A stretch of 48,483 nt of DNA from Gammaproteobacteria bacterium (GCA_029860045.1 JAOUBY010000007.1:1-48483); one strand, 5' to 3'; shown: positions 22,920-31,448, counted from the first letter of the stretch. Program-made: numbers and translations. Notes: generated from the letters alone by a model not told the origin.

Positions 22920-24368
22920 ATGACAAGGGCAAAGAGTCATGCGCCGGAATTCCCCGGCGGGCTCGAGTGGTTCAATGTCGATCAGCCGGTGGCGCTGTCT
23001 GCGCTGCGCGGCAGGGTTGTGCTGCTGGATATGGGTACCTTCAGTTCAGCCGGGTACCTGCGATCACTGGACGAGTTGAGGCAGCTTGGCAACCACTTCC
23101 GGGATGATCTGGTTATTCTGTGTGTGCATGTACCGGCTTTTCCTGCAGAAAAGCGGCGCGAGCATGCGCGCAAGGTAATCAACCGGTACGGCTTGAAATT
23201 TCCGGTGATACACGACCCGGGGCATGCGCTGTGTCGTTTGTATAACGTCAGCGCCAGGCCTTCACGGGTACTTATTGGCTGTGACGGTAACATTGTAGGG
23301 TCAATGTCGAGTACCGGTAACCTGTCTCGGTTCGAACAGGTTATCGCTCATCAACTGAGTCTGCGTGGCGACTCACATCCAGCGGATATGCAGCCTGTTA
23401 AGCTTAAGCCTGTTAGTGAACCAGCTACGGCACTGCGGTTCCCGGGGCGGCTTGTGGTTGCGCGCGACAGGATATACCTGTCCGATACGGGTCATCATCG
23501 TATCCTGGTTGCCTCCCTCGATGGTCATGTACTGCGCCAGTATGGCGGCGAGGGTGAGGGTTTTATTGATGGCGAGGGGGTGTCTGCTGCATTCAGCAAC
23601 CCGCAGGGGATGGCTATCAATGATGAGTTCCTGTTTGTTGCCGATACCGGGAATCACGCACTGCGACGCATCAACCTGCGTACTGATGAGGTAGTCACGC
23701 TGGCAGGTGACGGCAAGCCTGCAGAACATGACACCGGGCCCCGGGCGACGCCTGTGCAGACGTCATTGCATTCCCCTGCAGATGTCGCCTATCACGCGGG
23801 TCGCCTGTATATCTCAATGACCGGTTTGCACCAGGTCTGGTGCCTGTCGCTGATCGCTAATACGCTGGAAAGATTTTCCGGCTCGGGCCGGGAAGGGCTG
23901 GTGGATGGTCACCAGGGCAAGGCATGTTTCGCTCAGCCCGGCGGGATGACGGTGTGTGGCGGCCGCCTGTATGTGGTGGATGCGACGACATCGGCAGTAC
24001 GTTGTATCGACCTGGGCAGCGGCTCTGTCACGACCCTGGTTGGTGGTGGCCTGCATTCCAGCGGGGATCGGAATGGCAAGGATCAGGCGGTGCGCCTGCA
24101 GTATCCACTGGATATAAAGTCCGACAATGCGAAGAAAATGCTGTGGGTGGCGGATACCTACAATAACCGGATCCGGAGGATCGCAGTGCAGTCAGGTGTT
24201 GTGTCCAGCGTGACGCTGGCCCGCCGCCTCGATGAGCCGGGTGGGCTGGCGTTTGATGGCAATACGCTATACATTGCCAATACCAACGCGCATGAAATGC
24301 TGCGCGTGAACCCTGATAACGGCCACACCGAAGCCCTGAATGTCATCGAAGAGTACAGCGAAATTTAA
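22920..24368 (+). CDS. Thioredoxin-fold plus NHL-repeat protein
   Basis: A 482-residue protein. ATG 22920 is preceded by AGGAGA; an upstream in-frame start at 22857 lacks a site. Residues 1-160 resemble an AhpC/TlpA-type thioredoxin-like domain (LRGRVVLLDMG; VIHDPGHALCRLYNV), but the usual CXXC segment is replaced by GTFSSAGY, so it cannot do thiol-disulfide chemistry. Residues about 180-470 form NHL beta-propeller repeats (LYVVDATTSAVRCIDL; MLWVADTYNNRIRRI). The layout matches the NHLRC2 type, whose biochemical role is poorly known. No signal peptide is seen. Its last 29 bases overlap the uracil-DNA glycosylase gene. Confidence 0.85.
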   Translation: MTRAKSHAPEFPGGLEWFNVDQPVALSALRGRVVLLDMGTFSSAGYLRSLDELRQLGNHFRDDLVILCVHVPAFPAEKRREHARKVINRYGLKFPVIHDPGHALCRLYNVSARPSRVLIGCDGNIVGSMSSTGNLSRFEQVIAHQLSLRGDSHPADMQPVKLKPVSEPATALRFPGRLVVARDRIYLSDTGHHRILVASLDGHVLRQYGGEGEGFIDGEGVSAAFSNPQGMAINDEFLFVADTGNHALRRINLRTDEVVTLAGDGKPAEHDTGPRATPVQTSLHSPADVAYHAGRLYISMTGLHQVWCLSLIANTLERFSGSGREGLVDGHQGKACFAQPGGMTVCGGRLYVVDATTSAVRCIDLGSGSVTTLVGGGLHSSGDRNGKDQAVRLQYPLDIKSDNAKKMLWVADTYNNRIRRIAVQSGVVSSVTLARRLDEPGGLAFDGNTLYIANTNAHEMLRVNPDNGHTEALNVIEEYSEI

Positions 24369-25008
24369 TCCCGATTGCAGAGAGTGTTCTCGACTGGCCG
24401 GTTTTCTCGACCAGGTTTCCAGCAAGCATCCTGATTACCATGCCCGACCGGTGGCTGCCTTTGGCGATAACAAGGCGCGCCTGCTGATCATCGGACTGGC
24501 GCCGGGTATGCATGGTGCCAACGCCAGCGGACGTCCTTTTACCGGTGATTTTGCCGGAATTCTGCTCTACCAGACCCTGTTTGATTTCGGCCTCAGCAAC
24601 CTGCCGGAATCGGTTGCGCGCGATGATGCGCTAACTCTGCAGGGTTGCAGGATCACCAATGCCGTCAAGTGTCTGCCGCCTCAGAACAAGCCGCTGCTGG
24701 AAGAGGTCAGGAACTGCAACCGTTATCTGCAGGCAGAAATCGCCGGGCTGCCGCAGCCAGCGGTTGTCATGGCACTCGGCAAGCTGGCGCATGATGCCGT
24801 GCTGCGTGCCCTGAACCTGCGCCTGTCCGGCTATCCTTTCGGCCATGCGCGTATTCATGTGCTTCCTGATGGCTTGCAGCTCGTTGATTCCTATCACTGC
24901 AGTCGCTACAACACGCAGACACGCCGCCTGACGCCCGATATGTTTGCCGACGTGTTTCGTATCGCAGAAAAACTGCTCGACGAAACGGCGGCCCCGGTAC
25001 GCAACTGA
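24340..25008 (+). CDS. Family 5 uracil-DNA glycosylase (UDGb)
   Basis: A 222-residue DNA repair enzyme. The family-5 active-site block is IGLAPGMHGANASGRPFTGD followed by FAGILL, and the distal motif is DSYHCSRYNTQT. Cysteines in CRECSRLAGF, together with CRITNAVKC and others, fit the [4Fe-4S] cluster of this family. It removes uracil and other deaminated bases from DNA. It overlaps the NHL gene by 29 bases and ends 11 bases before uvrC, so repair genes are clustered. Family 5 enzymes are better known from thermophiles and actinobacteria. Confidence 0.88.
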   Translation: MSSKSTAKFNPDCRECSRLAGFLDQVSSKHPDYHARPVAAFGDNKARLLIIGLAPGMHGANASGRPFTGDFAGILLYQTLFDFGLSNLPESVARDDALTLQGCRITNAVKCLPPQNKPLLEEVRNCNRYLQAEIAGLPQPAVVMALGKLAHDAVLRALNLRLSGYPFGHARIHVLPDGLQLVDSYHCSRYNTQTRRLTPDMFADVFRIAEKLLDETAAPVRN

Positions 25009-25019
25009 GTCGCTCCTGC

Positions 25020-26846
25020 ATGCCGGCTACACAAATAGAGTTTGATGCGCGGGGCTTCCTGAAGACACTGTCCAGCCGGCCGGGTGTCTACCGCATGCTG
25101 GATGCAAACAATACGCTTCTCTATGTCGGCAAGGCAGGCAACCTGAAGAAACGTGTTGCCAGTTATTTCAGGTCCAGCGGGCTGAGTGTCAAGACGCGTG
25201 CACTGGTAGAGCAGATCGCTTCTATTGAGATCACCGTGACACACACCGAGGGCGAAGCGTTACTGCTGGAAAGCAATCTCATCAAGCAGCACCTGCCGCG
25301 CTACAACGTACTGTTGCGCGATGACAAGAGTTATCCCTGGATCTACCTTTCAAACAAGCAGGACTGGCCGCGTCTTGCCCTGCATCGTGGCGCACGCCGT
25401 GCTGCCGGTCGCTACTTTGGTCCTTATCCAAATGCCGGTTCCGTGCGCGAGAGCCTGCATCTGTTGCAGAAACTGTTCAGGGTGCGGCAGTGCGAGGACA
25501 CGTTTTTCAGCAATCGCAGCCGGCCCTGCCTGCAATACCAGATCAAGCGCTGTACCGCGCCCTGTGTAGAACAGATCAGTATTGATGATTATGCGCGCGA
25601 TGTGCAGCGCACTGTGCTGTTCCTGGAGGGCAAGAGTGGCGAGGTGATTGATGACCTCGTTGCGAGCATGCAGCAGGCAGCCGATCAGCAGGATTACGAG
25701 CAGGCTGCGACTTTCCGTGACCAGATTGCCAGCCTGCATCATATCCAGGAAAAACAGTACATCAGCCGGGAGCGTGGCGATATCGATATTCTTGCCTGCG
25801 CAACCGGCAAGGGCTGTGCCTGTGTGCAGGTGTTCTTCGTGCGCGCGGGGCGTAATCTTGGCAATGCGGTGTTTTTCCCCAGGCTGCCGATGGAGTCCGA
25901 TCCCGCCGAGGTGCTTTCTGCCTTTATCCCTCAATATTACCTGGGCAGGGATGTGCCGGCCGAGTTGTTGCTCAGCCACGAGCCGGCAGACCGGGAGGTC
26001 ATCGAGGAGGTGCTGGGGCGACATGCCGGTCATGGTGTGGCATTACGCGCACGGGTGCGCGGTGATCGTGCACGCTGGGTGAAGATGGCGCAGGAGAATG
26101 CCGGTCATGCACTGAATGCACAATTGAATACCCGCAAGGGTTTTGCGGCGCGTATGCAGGCGCTTGCCGAGTCGCTGGCGCTGGATGAAATGCCGGAACG
26201 CATCGAGTGTTTTGACATCAGTCATACGGGCGGTGAGTCAACCGTGGCCTCCTGCGTTGTATTTGGCCTTGAGGGGCCGTTAAAATCGGATTATCGTCGA
26301 TTCAATATTCAGGATATTCAACCCGGTGATGATTATGCAGCAATGGAACAGGCGCTGACGCGGCGCTATACCCGCTTGCAGAAGGGCGAGGGACGCATGC
26401 CGGACCTGCTGCTGGTTGATGGTGGCAAGGGCCAGGTGACGGCCGCCTGCAGGGCGCTGGAGGAGCTGCAGGTCACTGACGTGAGGGTGCTGGGTGTGGC
26501 CAAGGGCCCGGGTCGCAAGCCGGGCCTGGAAACATTGCATCTGCCGGATAGCAGGCATGCCATTGCATTACCCGCAGATTCACCCGCGTTGCATCTCATC
26601 CAGCAGATACGCGATGAGGCACACCGGTTTGCCATTACCGGCCACCGGCAGCGTCGTGCGCGTAGTCGCACCAGCTCACCGCTGGAAAACATCCCCGGTG
26701 TGGGTGCCAGGCGTCGTCAGCAACTGTTGCAGCAGCTGGGTGGTCTGCGCGAGGTTGCGCGTGCGGGGATTGAGGACCTGGCGAGGGTCAAGGGAATCAG
26801 TCAGACGCTGGCTCAACAGATATATGATGCCTTCCATGGAGACTAG
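25020..26846 (+). CDS. uvrC: UvrC, excinuclease ABC subunit C
   Basis: A 608-residue nucleotide-excision-repair nuclease. From the N-terminus: GIY-YIG domain (SSRPGVYRMLDANNTLLYVG), cysteine cluster (RPCLQYQIKRCTAPC), UVR motif (DYEQAATFRDQI), RNase H-like 5' nuclease domain (ECFDISHTGGE; LLLVDGGKGQ) and terminal helix-hairpin-helix (IPGVGARRRQQLL). It makes both incisions around lesions with UvrB. The length is normal. It is followed by pgsA with an 18-base gap, as in many gammaproteobacteria. Confidence 0.98.
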   Translation: MPATQIEFDARGFLKTLSSRPGVYRMLDANNTLLYVGKAGNLKKRVASYFRSSGLSVKTRALVEQIASIEITVTHTEGEALLLESNLIKQHLPRYNVLLRDDKSYPWIYLSNKQDWPRLALHRGARRAAGRYFGPYPNAGSVRESLHLLQKLFRVRQCEDTFFSNRSRPCLQYQIKRCTAPCVEQISIDDYARDVQRTVLFLEGKSGEVIDDLVASMQQAADQQDYEQAATFRDQIASLHHIQEKQYISRERGDIDILACATGKGCACVQVFFVRAGRNLGNAVFFPRLPMESDPAEVLSAFIPQYYLGRDVPAELLLSHEPADREVIEEVLGRHAGHGVALRARVRGDRARWVKMAQENAGHALNAQLNTRKGFAARMQALAESLALDEMPERIECFDISHTGGESTVASCVVFGLEGPLKSDYRRFNIQDIQPGDDYAAMEQALTRRYTRLQKGEGRMPDLLLVDGGKGQVTAACRALEELQVTDVRVLGVAKGPGRKPGLETLHLPDSRHAIALPADSPALHLIQQIRDEAHRFAITGHRQRRARSRTSSPLENIPGVGARRRQQLLQQLGGLREVARAGIEDLARVKGISQTLAQQIYDAFHGD

Positions 26847-26864
26847 GGTGCAGGGAACTACCGC

Positions 26865-27449
26865 ATGAAATGGACGCTGCCTAATATTCTGACCTTGCTG
26901 CGTATCGTGTTGATACCGGTGCTGGTGATCGTGTTCTATTTGCCAGTGCCATGGTCGTCACTGCTGAGTGCCGCTATTTTCGGGCTGGCGGCCATTACTG
27001 ACTGGCTGGACGGATTCCTGGCCCGGCGCCTCAGGCAGCAATCGGTGTTTGGCGCATTTCTTGACCCGGTGGCAGACAAACTGATGGTGACCGTGGTGCT
27101 GGTGTTGTTGGTCGAGGCTCACCATAATTTATTATTTACCATTCCTGTTGCCATTATCATCGGCCGCGAGATCGCCATTTCGGCGCTACGTGAGTGGATG
27201 TCCGAGGTCGGTGAACGTGCCACGGTGGCGGTATCGGTTATTGGCAAAATCAAGACCACGGCGCAGATGATCGCGATCCTGCTGCTGCTCTACAATACGC
27301 CTGTTGGCCATTTCCCCACCCACGAGGTGGGTGTGGTGCTGCTCTATGCCGCGGCTATTCTGACCCTGTGGTCAATGCTGATTTACCTGCGGGCGGCCTG
27401 GCCTGTGATGGTTGGCAATCAGGACGGCCCGGCAGGTCCAGACGCTTGA
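26865..27449 (+). CDS. pgsA: PgsA, CDP-diacylglycerol-glycerol-3-phosphate phosphatidyltransferase
   Basis: A 194-residue membrane enzyme with the CDP-alcohol phosphotransferase signature D-G-x2-A-R-x8-G-x3-D-x3-D (DWLDGFLARRLRQQ followed by GAFLDPVADK). It makes phosphatidylglycerol phosphate for phosphatidylglycerol synthesis in the inner membrane. Four or five hydrophobic helices are visible. The start MKWTLPNILTLLRI is typical. The promoter of the tRNA cluster overlaps its final codons. Confidence 0.97.
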   Translation: MKWTLPNILTLLRIVLIPVLVIVFYLPVPWSSLLSAAIFGLAAITDWLDGFLARRLRQQSVFGAFLDPVADKLMVTVVLVLLVEAHHNLLFTIPVAIIIGREIAISALREWMSEVGERATVAVSVIGKIKTTAQMIAILLLLYNTPVGHFPTHEVGVVLLYAAAILTLWSMLIYLRAAWPVMVGNQDGPAGPDA

Positions 27450-27473
27450 CACTATCCCGACAGTCTATAAAAT
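27446..27473 (+). promoter_or_regulatory. Sigma-70 promoter of the tRNA-Gly/Cys/Leu cluster
   Basis: A consensus TTGACA (27446-27451) is followed after 16 bases by TAAAAT (27468-27473). Transcription would start near 27480, just before tRNA-Gly. The -35 box overlaps the pgsA stop codon. Confidence 0.7.
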
Positions 27474-27488
27474 AGTGGGTTGCTGTAC

Positions 27489-27564
27489 GCGGGAATAGCT
27501 CAGTTGGTAGAGCACAACCTTGCCAAGGTTGGGGTCGCCAGTTCGAATCTGGTTTCCCGCTCCA
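27489..27564 (+). tRNA. tRNA-Gly(GCC)
   Basis: A 76-base cloverleaf. Acceptor arms GCGGGAA and TTCCCGC pair, the T-loop TTCGAAT is present, the anticodon stem CAACC/GGTTG encloses TTGCCAA with anticodon GCC at 27522-27524, and CCA is encoded. Confidence 0.97.
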
Positions 27565-27629
27565 AATTCTTCTATTGCGTGCCCCGGTACCCGGGGCTTT
27601 TGCTGTCAGGGCGTCAGACCCCGATCCAT

Positions 27630-27703
27630 GGCTGGGTGGCAGAGTGGTTATGCAGCGGCCTGCAAAGCCGTGTACGGCGGTTCGATTCCGCCCTCAGCCT
27701 CCA
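27630..27703 (+). tRNA. tRNA-Cys(GCA)
   Basis: A 74-base cloverleaf. The acceptor GGCTGGG pairs with CTCAGCC (one G-T), the loop CTGCAAA holds anticodon GCA at 27662-27664, the T-loop is TTCGATT, and CCA is encoded. It is 65 bases after tRNA-Gly. Confidence 0.97.
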
Positions 27704-27758
27704 TTTTACTCTCTACATCTCCTGCCGCTCTCTGTAGAATCGCACGGGCATTTATCTG

Positions 27759-27845
27759 GCCCGGGTGGCGAAATTGGTAGACGCAAGGGACTTAAAATCC
27801 CTCGGGGGCAACCCCGTGCCGGTTCGATTCCGGCCCCGGGCACCA
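27759..27845 (+). tRNA. tRNA-Leu(TAA)
   Basis: An 87-base tRNA with a long variable arm (CGGGGGCAACCCCGT). The acceptor GCCCGGG pairs with CCCGGGC, the loop CTTAAAA holds anticodon TAA at 27793-27795, and CCA is encoded. It is the last gene of the Gly-Cys-Leu cluster, an order common in gammaproteobacteria. Confidence 0.97.
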
Positions 27846-27855
27846 GTTTTCCGTG

Positions 27856-28266
27856 CTAGCCACTCATGATACGCGGCCAGCGATCATGCACGGCGTCGGC
27901 GAGTTCCGGCTCTATGGTGACGACGTAGACACGGCGTTCATGCCGGTGGCGTGCCACCAGTCCCTGGATCCACTGTCCCTGTGTCAGGTCATACCAGCGG
28001 CTGCGTCCCTCAAGATCTTTCTCCATAAAACTCTTCACCGGCAGTTTGACCGGAACCGGGAACCAGCGGTCCCAGCGCCCCGCGTAGATGCTGTCCAGTC
28101 GTGCCCATCCACCCAGCGGTAACTGACCTGCCTGTGCGTGGCGGCGGCCCCATGGCAGCAGGCAGATGTCGATACTGCGCGTTGCGACCGGTAGTTGCGC
28201 CTTCGGGTTGGGGAACCAGACCCGCACATCCTGGCCGCTTGCCGAGTAATAAACGCCGCCACACAT
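27856..28266 (-). CDS. Divergent SRAP (YedK/HMCES-like) SOS-associated protein
   Basis: A 136-residue protein if started at ATG 28266, giving MCGGVYY. This start is preferred because SRAP proteins need Cys2 exposed after Met removal, and it lies 5 bases after the polymerase stop codon. The frame is open farther upstream inside the polymerase gene. Further family residues are Glu82 (KSFMEKDLEG) and His127 (AVHDRWPRI, compare the HDRMP motif of YedK). SRAP proteins crosslink through Cys2 to abasic sites in single-stranded DNA and shield them. This is shorter than YedK (about 220 residues) and clearly divergent, so family membership is inferred from the three catalytic positions and the SOS context. 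It is co-transcribed with a Y-family polymerase. Confidence 0.72.
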   Translation of the reverse strand: MCGGVYYSASGQDVRVWFPNPKAQLPVATRSIDICLLPWGRRHAQAGQLPLGGWARLDSIYAGRWDRWFPVPVKLPVKSFMEKDLEGRSRWYDLTQGQWIQGLVARHRHERRVYVVTIEPELADAVHDRWPRIMSG

Positions 28267-28271
28267 AACGC

Positions 28272-29525
28272 CTAGATCGTCTGCCGGTGTCCGAACGGTT
28301 TCCATGCCGGTGCGATCACGTTCGGCATGCTGGAACGGTTGAGCAGGCGTGCCGGGGCCAGTACCAGTTCGCCATAGCGCCGGTTGACGGCATCCATCGC
28401 CGTGTTCACTTCACGTTGTGTCTCATCCAGGGTATCAAACAGCTGCAACTGACTGCCGGTGTCGACCAGGTCCAGCGCGGTCACCTGTACCTGGTGTATT
28501 CCTTCGCCACGCCACCTTTCGTCGATAACGCGGCGGCACAACACCATGATGTCATGACCATTGTCGGTCGGTAGCGCATTGCGCAGTTTTCCGCCTGTCC
28601 AGCCACTGCCAGTGCGTAGCCCGATATAGAAAGTCAGCGCCTGCAAGTGGTGACGGCGCAGGCGTGCGCCGACCTTTTCGCTCATGTGCAGCAGCCAGGT
28701 CAGCAGCAAGTCGCGGTCGCGGGTATTGGGTGGCACCACTTTGCCGTGGCCGATGGACCGGGGTGCCGGGACGTCCGCTTGCAGTGTTGCGGGGTCCTGC
28801 CCCTGGCACATATACCAGATGCGTCGCCCCGGGTTGCCGAAGCGTTGCGCCAGCACACTGATTGGCAGCTGTCTGACCTGACCACAGGTGTGTACGCCAT
28901 GCTCGGCCAGAAAACTGCCGATGCCCCTGGCAATGCCGCACAGTGCGGTTACCGGCACATCGTGCAGGCGTCGTGCTGCTTCCCGAGGCGGGATAACAGT
29001 AAGGCCGTCCGGCTTGTCCAGCTTGGCGGCAAACTTGGCGGTAGTCTTGTCGCCGCTGACACCAACCGAACACAGCACCCCGGAGGCCGCGAATACCTTG
29101 CGTTTGATCAGTCGGCCAATCTGTGACGGTGTGCCCAGCAGGCGCTGGCAGCGGGTGACATCGAGGAATGCCTCGTCGACGGAAAACACCTCGATATCCG
29201 GGGTGATGTTCTGTAATGCCGTCATGATGGCGGCGGAGGTGGCGGCATAGCGTTCCGGGTGGGCCGGACATTGGATCAGCTCCGGGCACAATCGGCGTGC
29301 GCGTTTCAGTCGCATGCCGGTGTGGATGCCATAGCTGCGCGCCTCGTAGGAGCAGGTGATAATGCAGGTGCCCTTCAGGCCGTTGGTGATCGCCAGCGGG
29401 CGCCCCCGCCATTCGGGCCTGTCGCGTTGCTCGATCGAGGCGAAAAAGGCATTCATGTCTGCCAGCACAATGACGCTGGGCCAGGCAATAGGGGGGTTTC
29501 CGACAGTTCTTGTAGGACGATTCAT
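28272..29525 (-). CDS. Y-family translesion DNA polymerase (DinB/ImpB/UmuC type)
   Basis: A 417-residue error-prone polymerase. Catalytic acidic residues are Asp23 (VLADMNAFFASIEQ) and Asp117-Glu118 (VFSVDEAFLD). The steric/fingers region reads CSYEARSYGI, and a little-finger domain follows (LHMSEKVGARLRRHHL). It copies past damaged bases. The N-terminal MNRPTRTVGNPPIAWPS precedes the usual DinB beginning. A near-perfect LexA box ends 4 bases before the ATG, so it should be SOS-induced. No ribosome site is visible, which fits a leaderless mRNA. The SRAP-like gene follows. It could equally be labelled DNA polymerase IV, but it lies apart from classic dinB. Confidence 0.93.
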   Translation of the reverse strand: MNRPTRTVGNPPIAWPSVIVLADMNAFFASIEQRDRPEWRGRPLAITNGLKGTCIITCSYEARSYGIHTGMRLKRARRLCPELIQCPAHPERYAATSAAIMTALQNITPDIEVFSVDEAFLDVTRCQRLLGTPSQIGRLIKRKVFAASGVLCSVGVSGDKTTAKFAAKLDKPDGLTVIPPREAARRLHDVPVTALCGIARGIGSFLAEHGVHTCGQVRQLPISVLAQRFGNPGRRIWYMCQGQDPATLQADVPAPRSIGHGKVVPPNTRDRDLLLTWLLHMSEKVGARLRRHHLQALTFYIGLRTGSGWTGGKLRNALPTDNGHDIMVLCRRVIDERWRGEGIHQVQVTALDLVDTGSQLQLFDTLDETQREVNTAMDAVNRRYGELVLAPARLLNRSSMPNVIAPAWKPFGHRQTI

Positions 29526-29528
29526 ATA

Positions 29529-29544
29529 CTGTGATTATATACAG
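29529..29544 (-). promoter_or_regulatory. LexA (SOS) box controlling the polymerase/SRAP operon
   Basis: CTGTGATTATATACAG fits CTG-N10-CAG and sits in TACTG...CAGTA, nearly identical to the E. coli SOS consensus. Read leftward, it contains a perfect TATAAT -10 hexamer, so LexA would sit directly on the promoter. The box ends 4 bases before the polymerase ATG. Confidence 0.92.
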
Positions 29545-29582
29545 TATTCTGATGGGTTTCTTTGATTGTGATTTCCTGCGCT

Positions 29583-31379
29583 ATGGTGTATATGGATTTA
29601 GTTAACAGGTTGTATGCAGGTTTCCCGGTTGTTCGACAGGTTAAAGGGAAGAGTAATGAAGCGCTTGGAGCAGTCTTTTTGAAGAAGGTCAGAAATCTGG
29701 AGTTGGAGCAGACGTTTATGCGTCTGCTGCTTGTGTGTAGTGGCGAGATTTATACGTTGTTTCTTGCGTATGCGGGGAAGCTAGAAGGGGGCTTCTACCA
29801 CCCGATAGTGATTATTGGGTTCATCTATATTTTATTTTCATTGGCGGTCATCCTCCAAGTGTATTTTTTCCCATCTGGTGCTAGATGGCGGCATACAGTG
29901 TATATGCTTCTTGATGTTTTATTGGTATGTGCGTTGCTTCTCCTCTTGGGAGAGTATGGTGTCCCATTTTTTGCCGTTTATCTGTGGTTGACTGTTGGTA
30001 ATGGTTTTAGATATGGCTATAAAGAACTTATTCTTTGTGCTGCTTTTTCGATATGTGGGTTTGTTGTTGTTAGTCAATTATCTGTGTTCTGGAAAGGCGA
30101 GTTATTTTTTACAATAGCAGGGATTATTTTACTTTCTGTAATACCCTTATACGTCGCAATTATGTTGAAAAGATTGCAAATGGAAAAAGAGCGCGCTGAG
30201 CAGGCCAGCCGGGAGAAGTCCCGATTCATAGCCAATGTCAGTCACGAGATCAGGACGCCGCTAAACGCCATCGTCGGGTTCAGCAGCATGATGAGCAAGG
30301 TGCATGATGCTGCCGAACGCAGCGAAATGATCGATCGCATCAAGGAAGCCTCGGACAGCCTGATGGACCTGGTCGAGGGTGTGCTGGATTTTTCCCGTAT
30401 TGAGTCAGGGCATGTCCGGATCAGAAGGAATGTGATTGATTTGCCTGCGTTGCTTGAACTGGTTGAGGGTATGTTTTCACTGCAGACCCTCAAGAAGGGC
30501 GTAAGTTATGTCACGCGTGTGGATGACGGGGTTCCGCAGTACATTGTCGGCGATGCGCAGCGTCTGCGACAGGTGCTGGTGAACCTGGTGGGTAATGCTG
30601 TGAAGTTTACCGATGCAGGCCATATCCATGTATCAGCGACAATCGTCGCCCGCATCGGGGATGATCGGTCGATCCGGTTTGAAGTTGCCGATACCGGCCA
30701 GGGTATCAGCGAGGAATTCCAGGCGCGTATCTTCGAGAGGTTCAGGCAGGCCGATGACTCGGCGCAGCGTCGCTATGCCGGGACCGGGCTTGGAACGGCG
30801 ATCGCCAGGAATCTGGTAGAGTTGATGGGCGGAGAGATCGGTCTCTACAGCCGCTACGGTGCAGGCAGTCGTTTCTGGTTCAAGATTCCACTGGTGCAGC
30901 CAAGTGCGGAACAGCTTGAAAAATTGCGTGCAGATACGGCAGCCGCGGAGGAGTCGAGACGTCATCCGGTTGCGGCGAGTGCTAACGTGCTGGTGGTGGA
31001 AGACAGCGATATCAATTGCTATGTCTATAACACCATGTTTCGTTTTCTCGGTGTAAACGTGGAATTTGCCGAGACCGGTGCGATTGCGCTGGAGAAGCTG
31101 CAGCATGGAAAATATGATCTGCTGGTGTTCGATATGCAGATGCCGGGCATGTCTGGTGCCGAGATTATCAGGCGCTATTACGATTTCACCGAGCCAGAAA
31201 ACCGCCCCCCGATTGCGGTGATCACCGGTGATGCGACAGCCGATATCGAGCACGAGTGCAGCCAGTTGGGTGTCAAGGCGTTCCTTGCCAAGCCGGTGTC
31301 ACTCGACAACATTCGTGATCTCACCAACCGTTTCGTGATCATCAATAACCCGATGCCGGCATCAGGCACGACTAGCTGA
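29583..31379 (+). CDS. Hybrid sensor histidine kinase with RpfC-like membrane sensor
   Basis: About 598 residues. Five or six membrane helices fill residues 35-200 and include FFAVYLWLTVGNGFRYGYKE, closely resembling the RpfC sensor of diffusible-signal-factor systems. Then come the H-box (FIANVSHEIRTPLNAIVGFS), ATPase boxes (GNAVKF; VADTGQGI; GTGLGTAIARNLVELMGG) and a C-terminal receiver (LLVFDMQMPGMSG; AFLAKPVS). RpfC's C-terminal HPt domain is absent. The start is uncertain: ATG 29583 and 29592 and an upstream TTG lack good ribosome sites. No rpfF or rpfG is nearby. The sensor half is AT-rich, while the kinase half matches the local GC-rich composition. Confidence 0.88.
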   Translation: MVYMDLVNRLYAGFPVVRQVKGKSNEALGAVFLKKVRNLELEQTFMRLLLVCSGEIYTLFLAYAGKLEGGFYHPIVIIGFIYILFSLAVILQVYFFPSGARWRHTVYMLLDVLLVCALLLLLGEYGVPFFAVYLWLTVGNGFRYGYKELILCAAFSICGFVVVSQLSVFWKGELFFTIAGIILLSVIPLYVAIMLKRLQMEKERAEQASREKSRFIANVSHEIRTPLNAIVGFSSMMSKVHDAAERSEMIDRIKEASDSLMDLVEGVLDFSRIESGHVRIRRNVIDLPALLELVEGMFSLQTLKKGVSYVTRVDDGVPQYIVGDAQRLRQVLVNLVGNAVKFTDAGHIHVSATIVARIGDDRSIRFEVADTGQGISEEFQARIFERFRQADDSAQRRYAGTGLGTAIARNLVELMGGEIGLYSRYGAGSRFWFKIPLVQPSAEQLEKLRADTAAAEESRRHPVAASANVLVVEDSDINCYVYNTMFRFLGVNVEFAETGAIALEKLQHGKYDLLVFDMQMPGMSGAEIIRRYYDFTEPENRPPIAVITGDATADIEHECSQLGVKAFLAKPVSLDNIRDLTNRFVIINNPMPASGTTS

Positions 31380-31448
31380 AGCACGCGCTGGAGGGCATAT
31401 GGGCCGGGCCGGTATTTTCTGCCCCTGTATCATGCCGGTATGTGCGTA

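Noticed and set aside
27480-27859. Open frames running through the tRNA-Gly/Cys/Leu cluster
   Set aside because: They are translations of tRNA genes.
27489-27859. tRNA cluster as an integration site for a mobile element
   Set aside because: No integrase, no direct repeat of a tRNA 3' end and no phage-like genes follow; the neighbouring genes are DNA-repair genes on the opposite strand.
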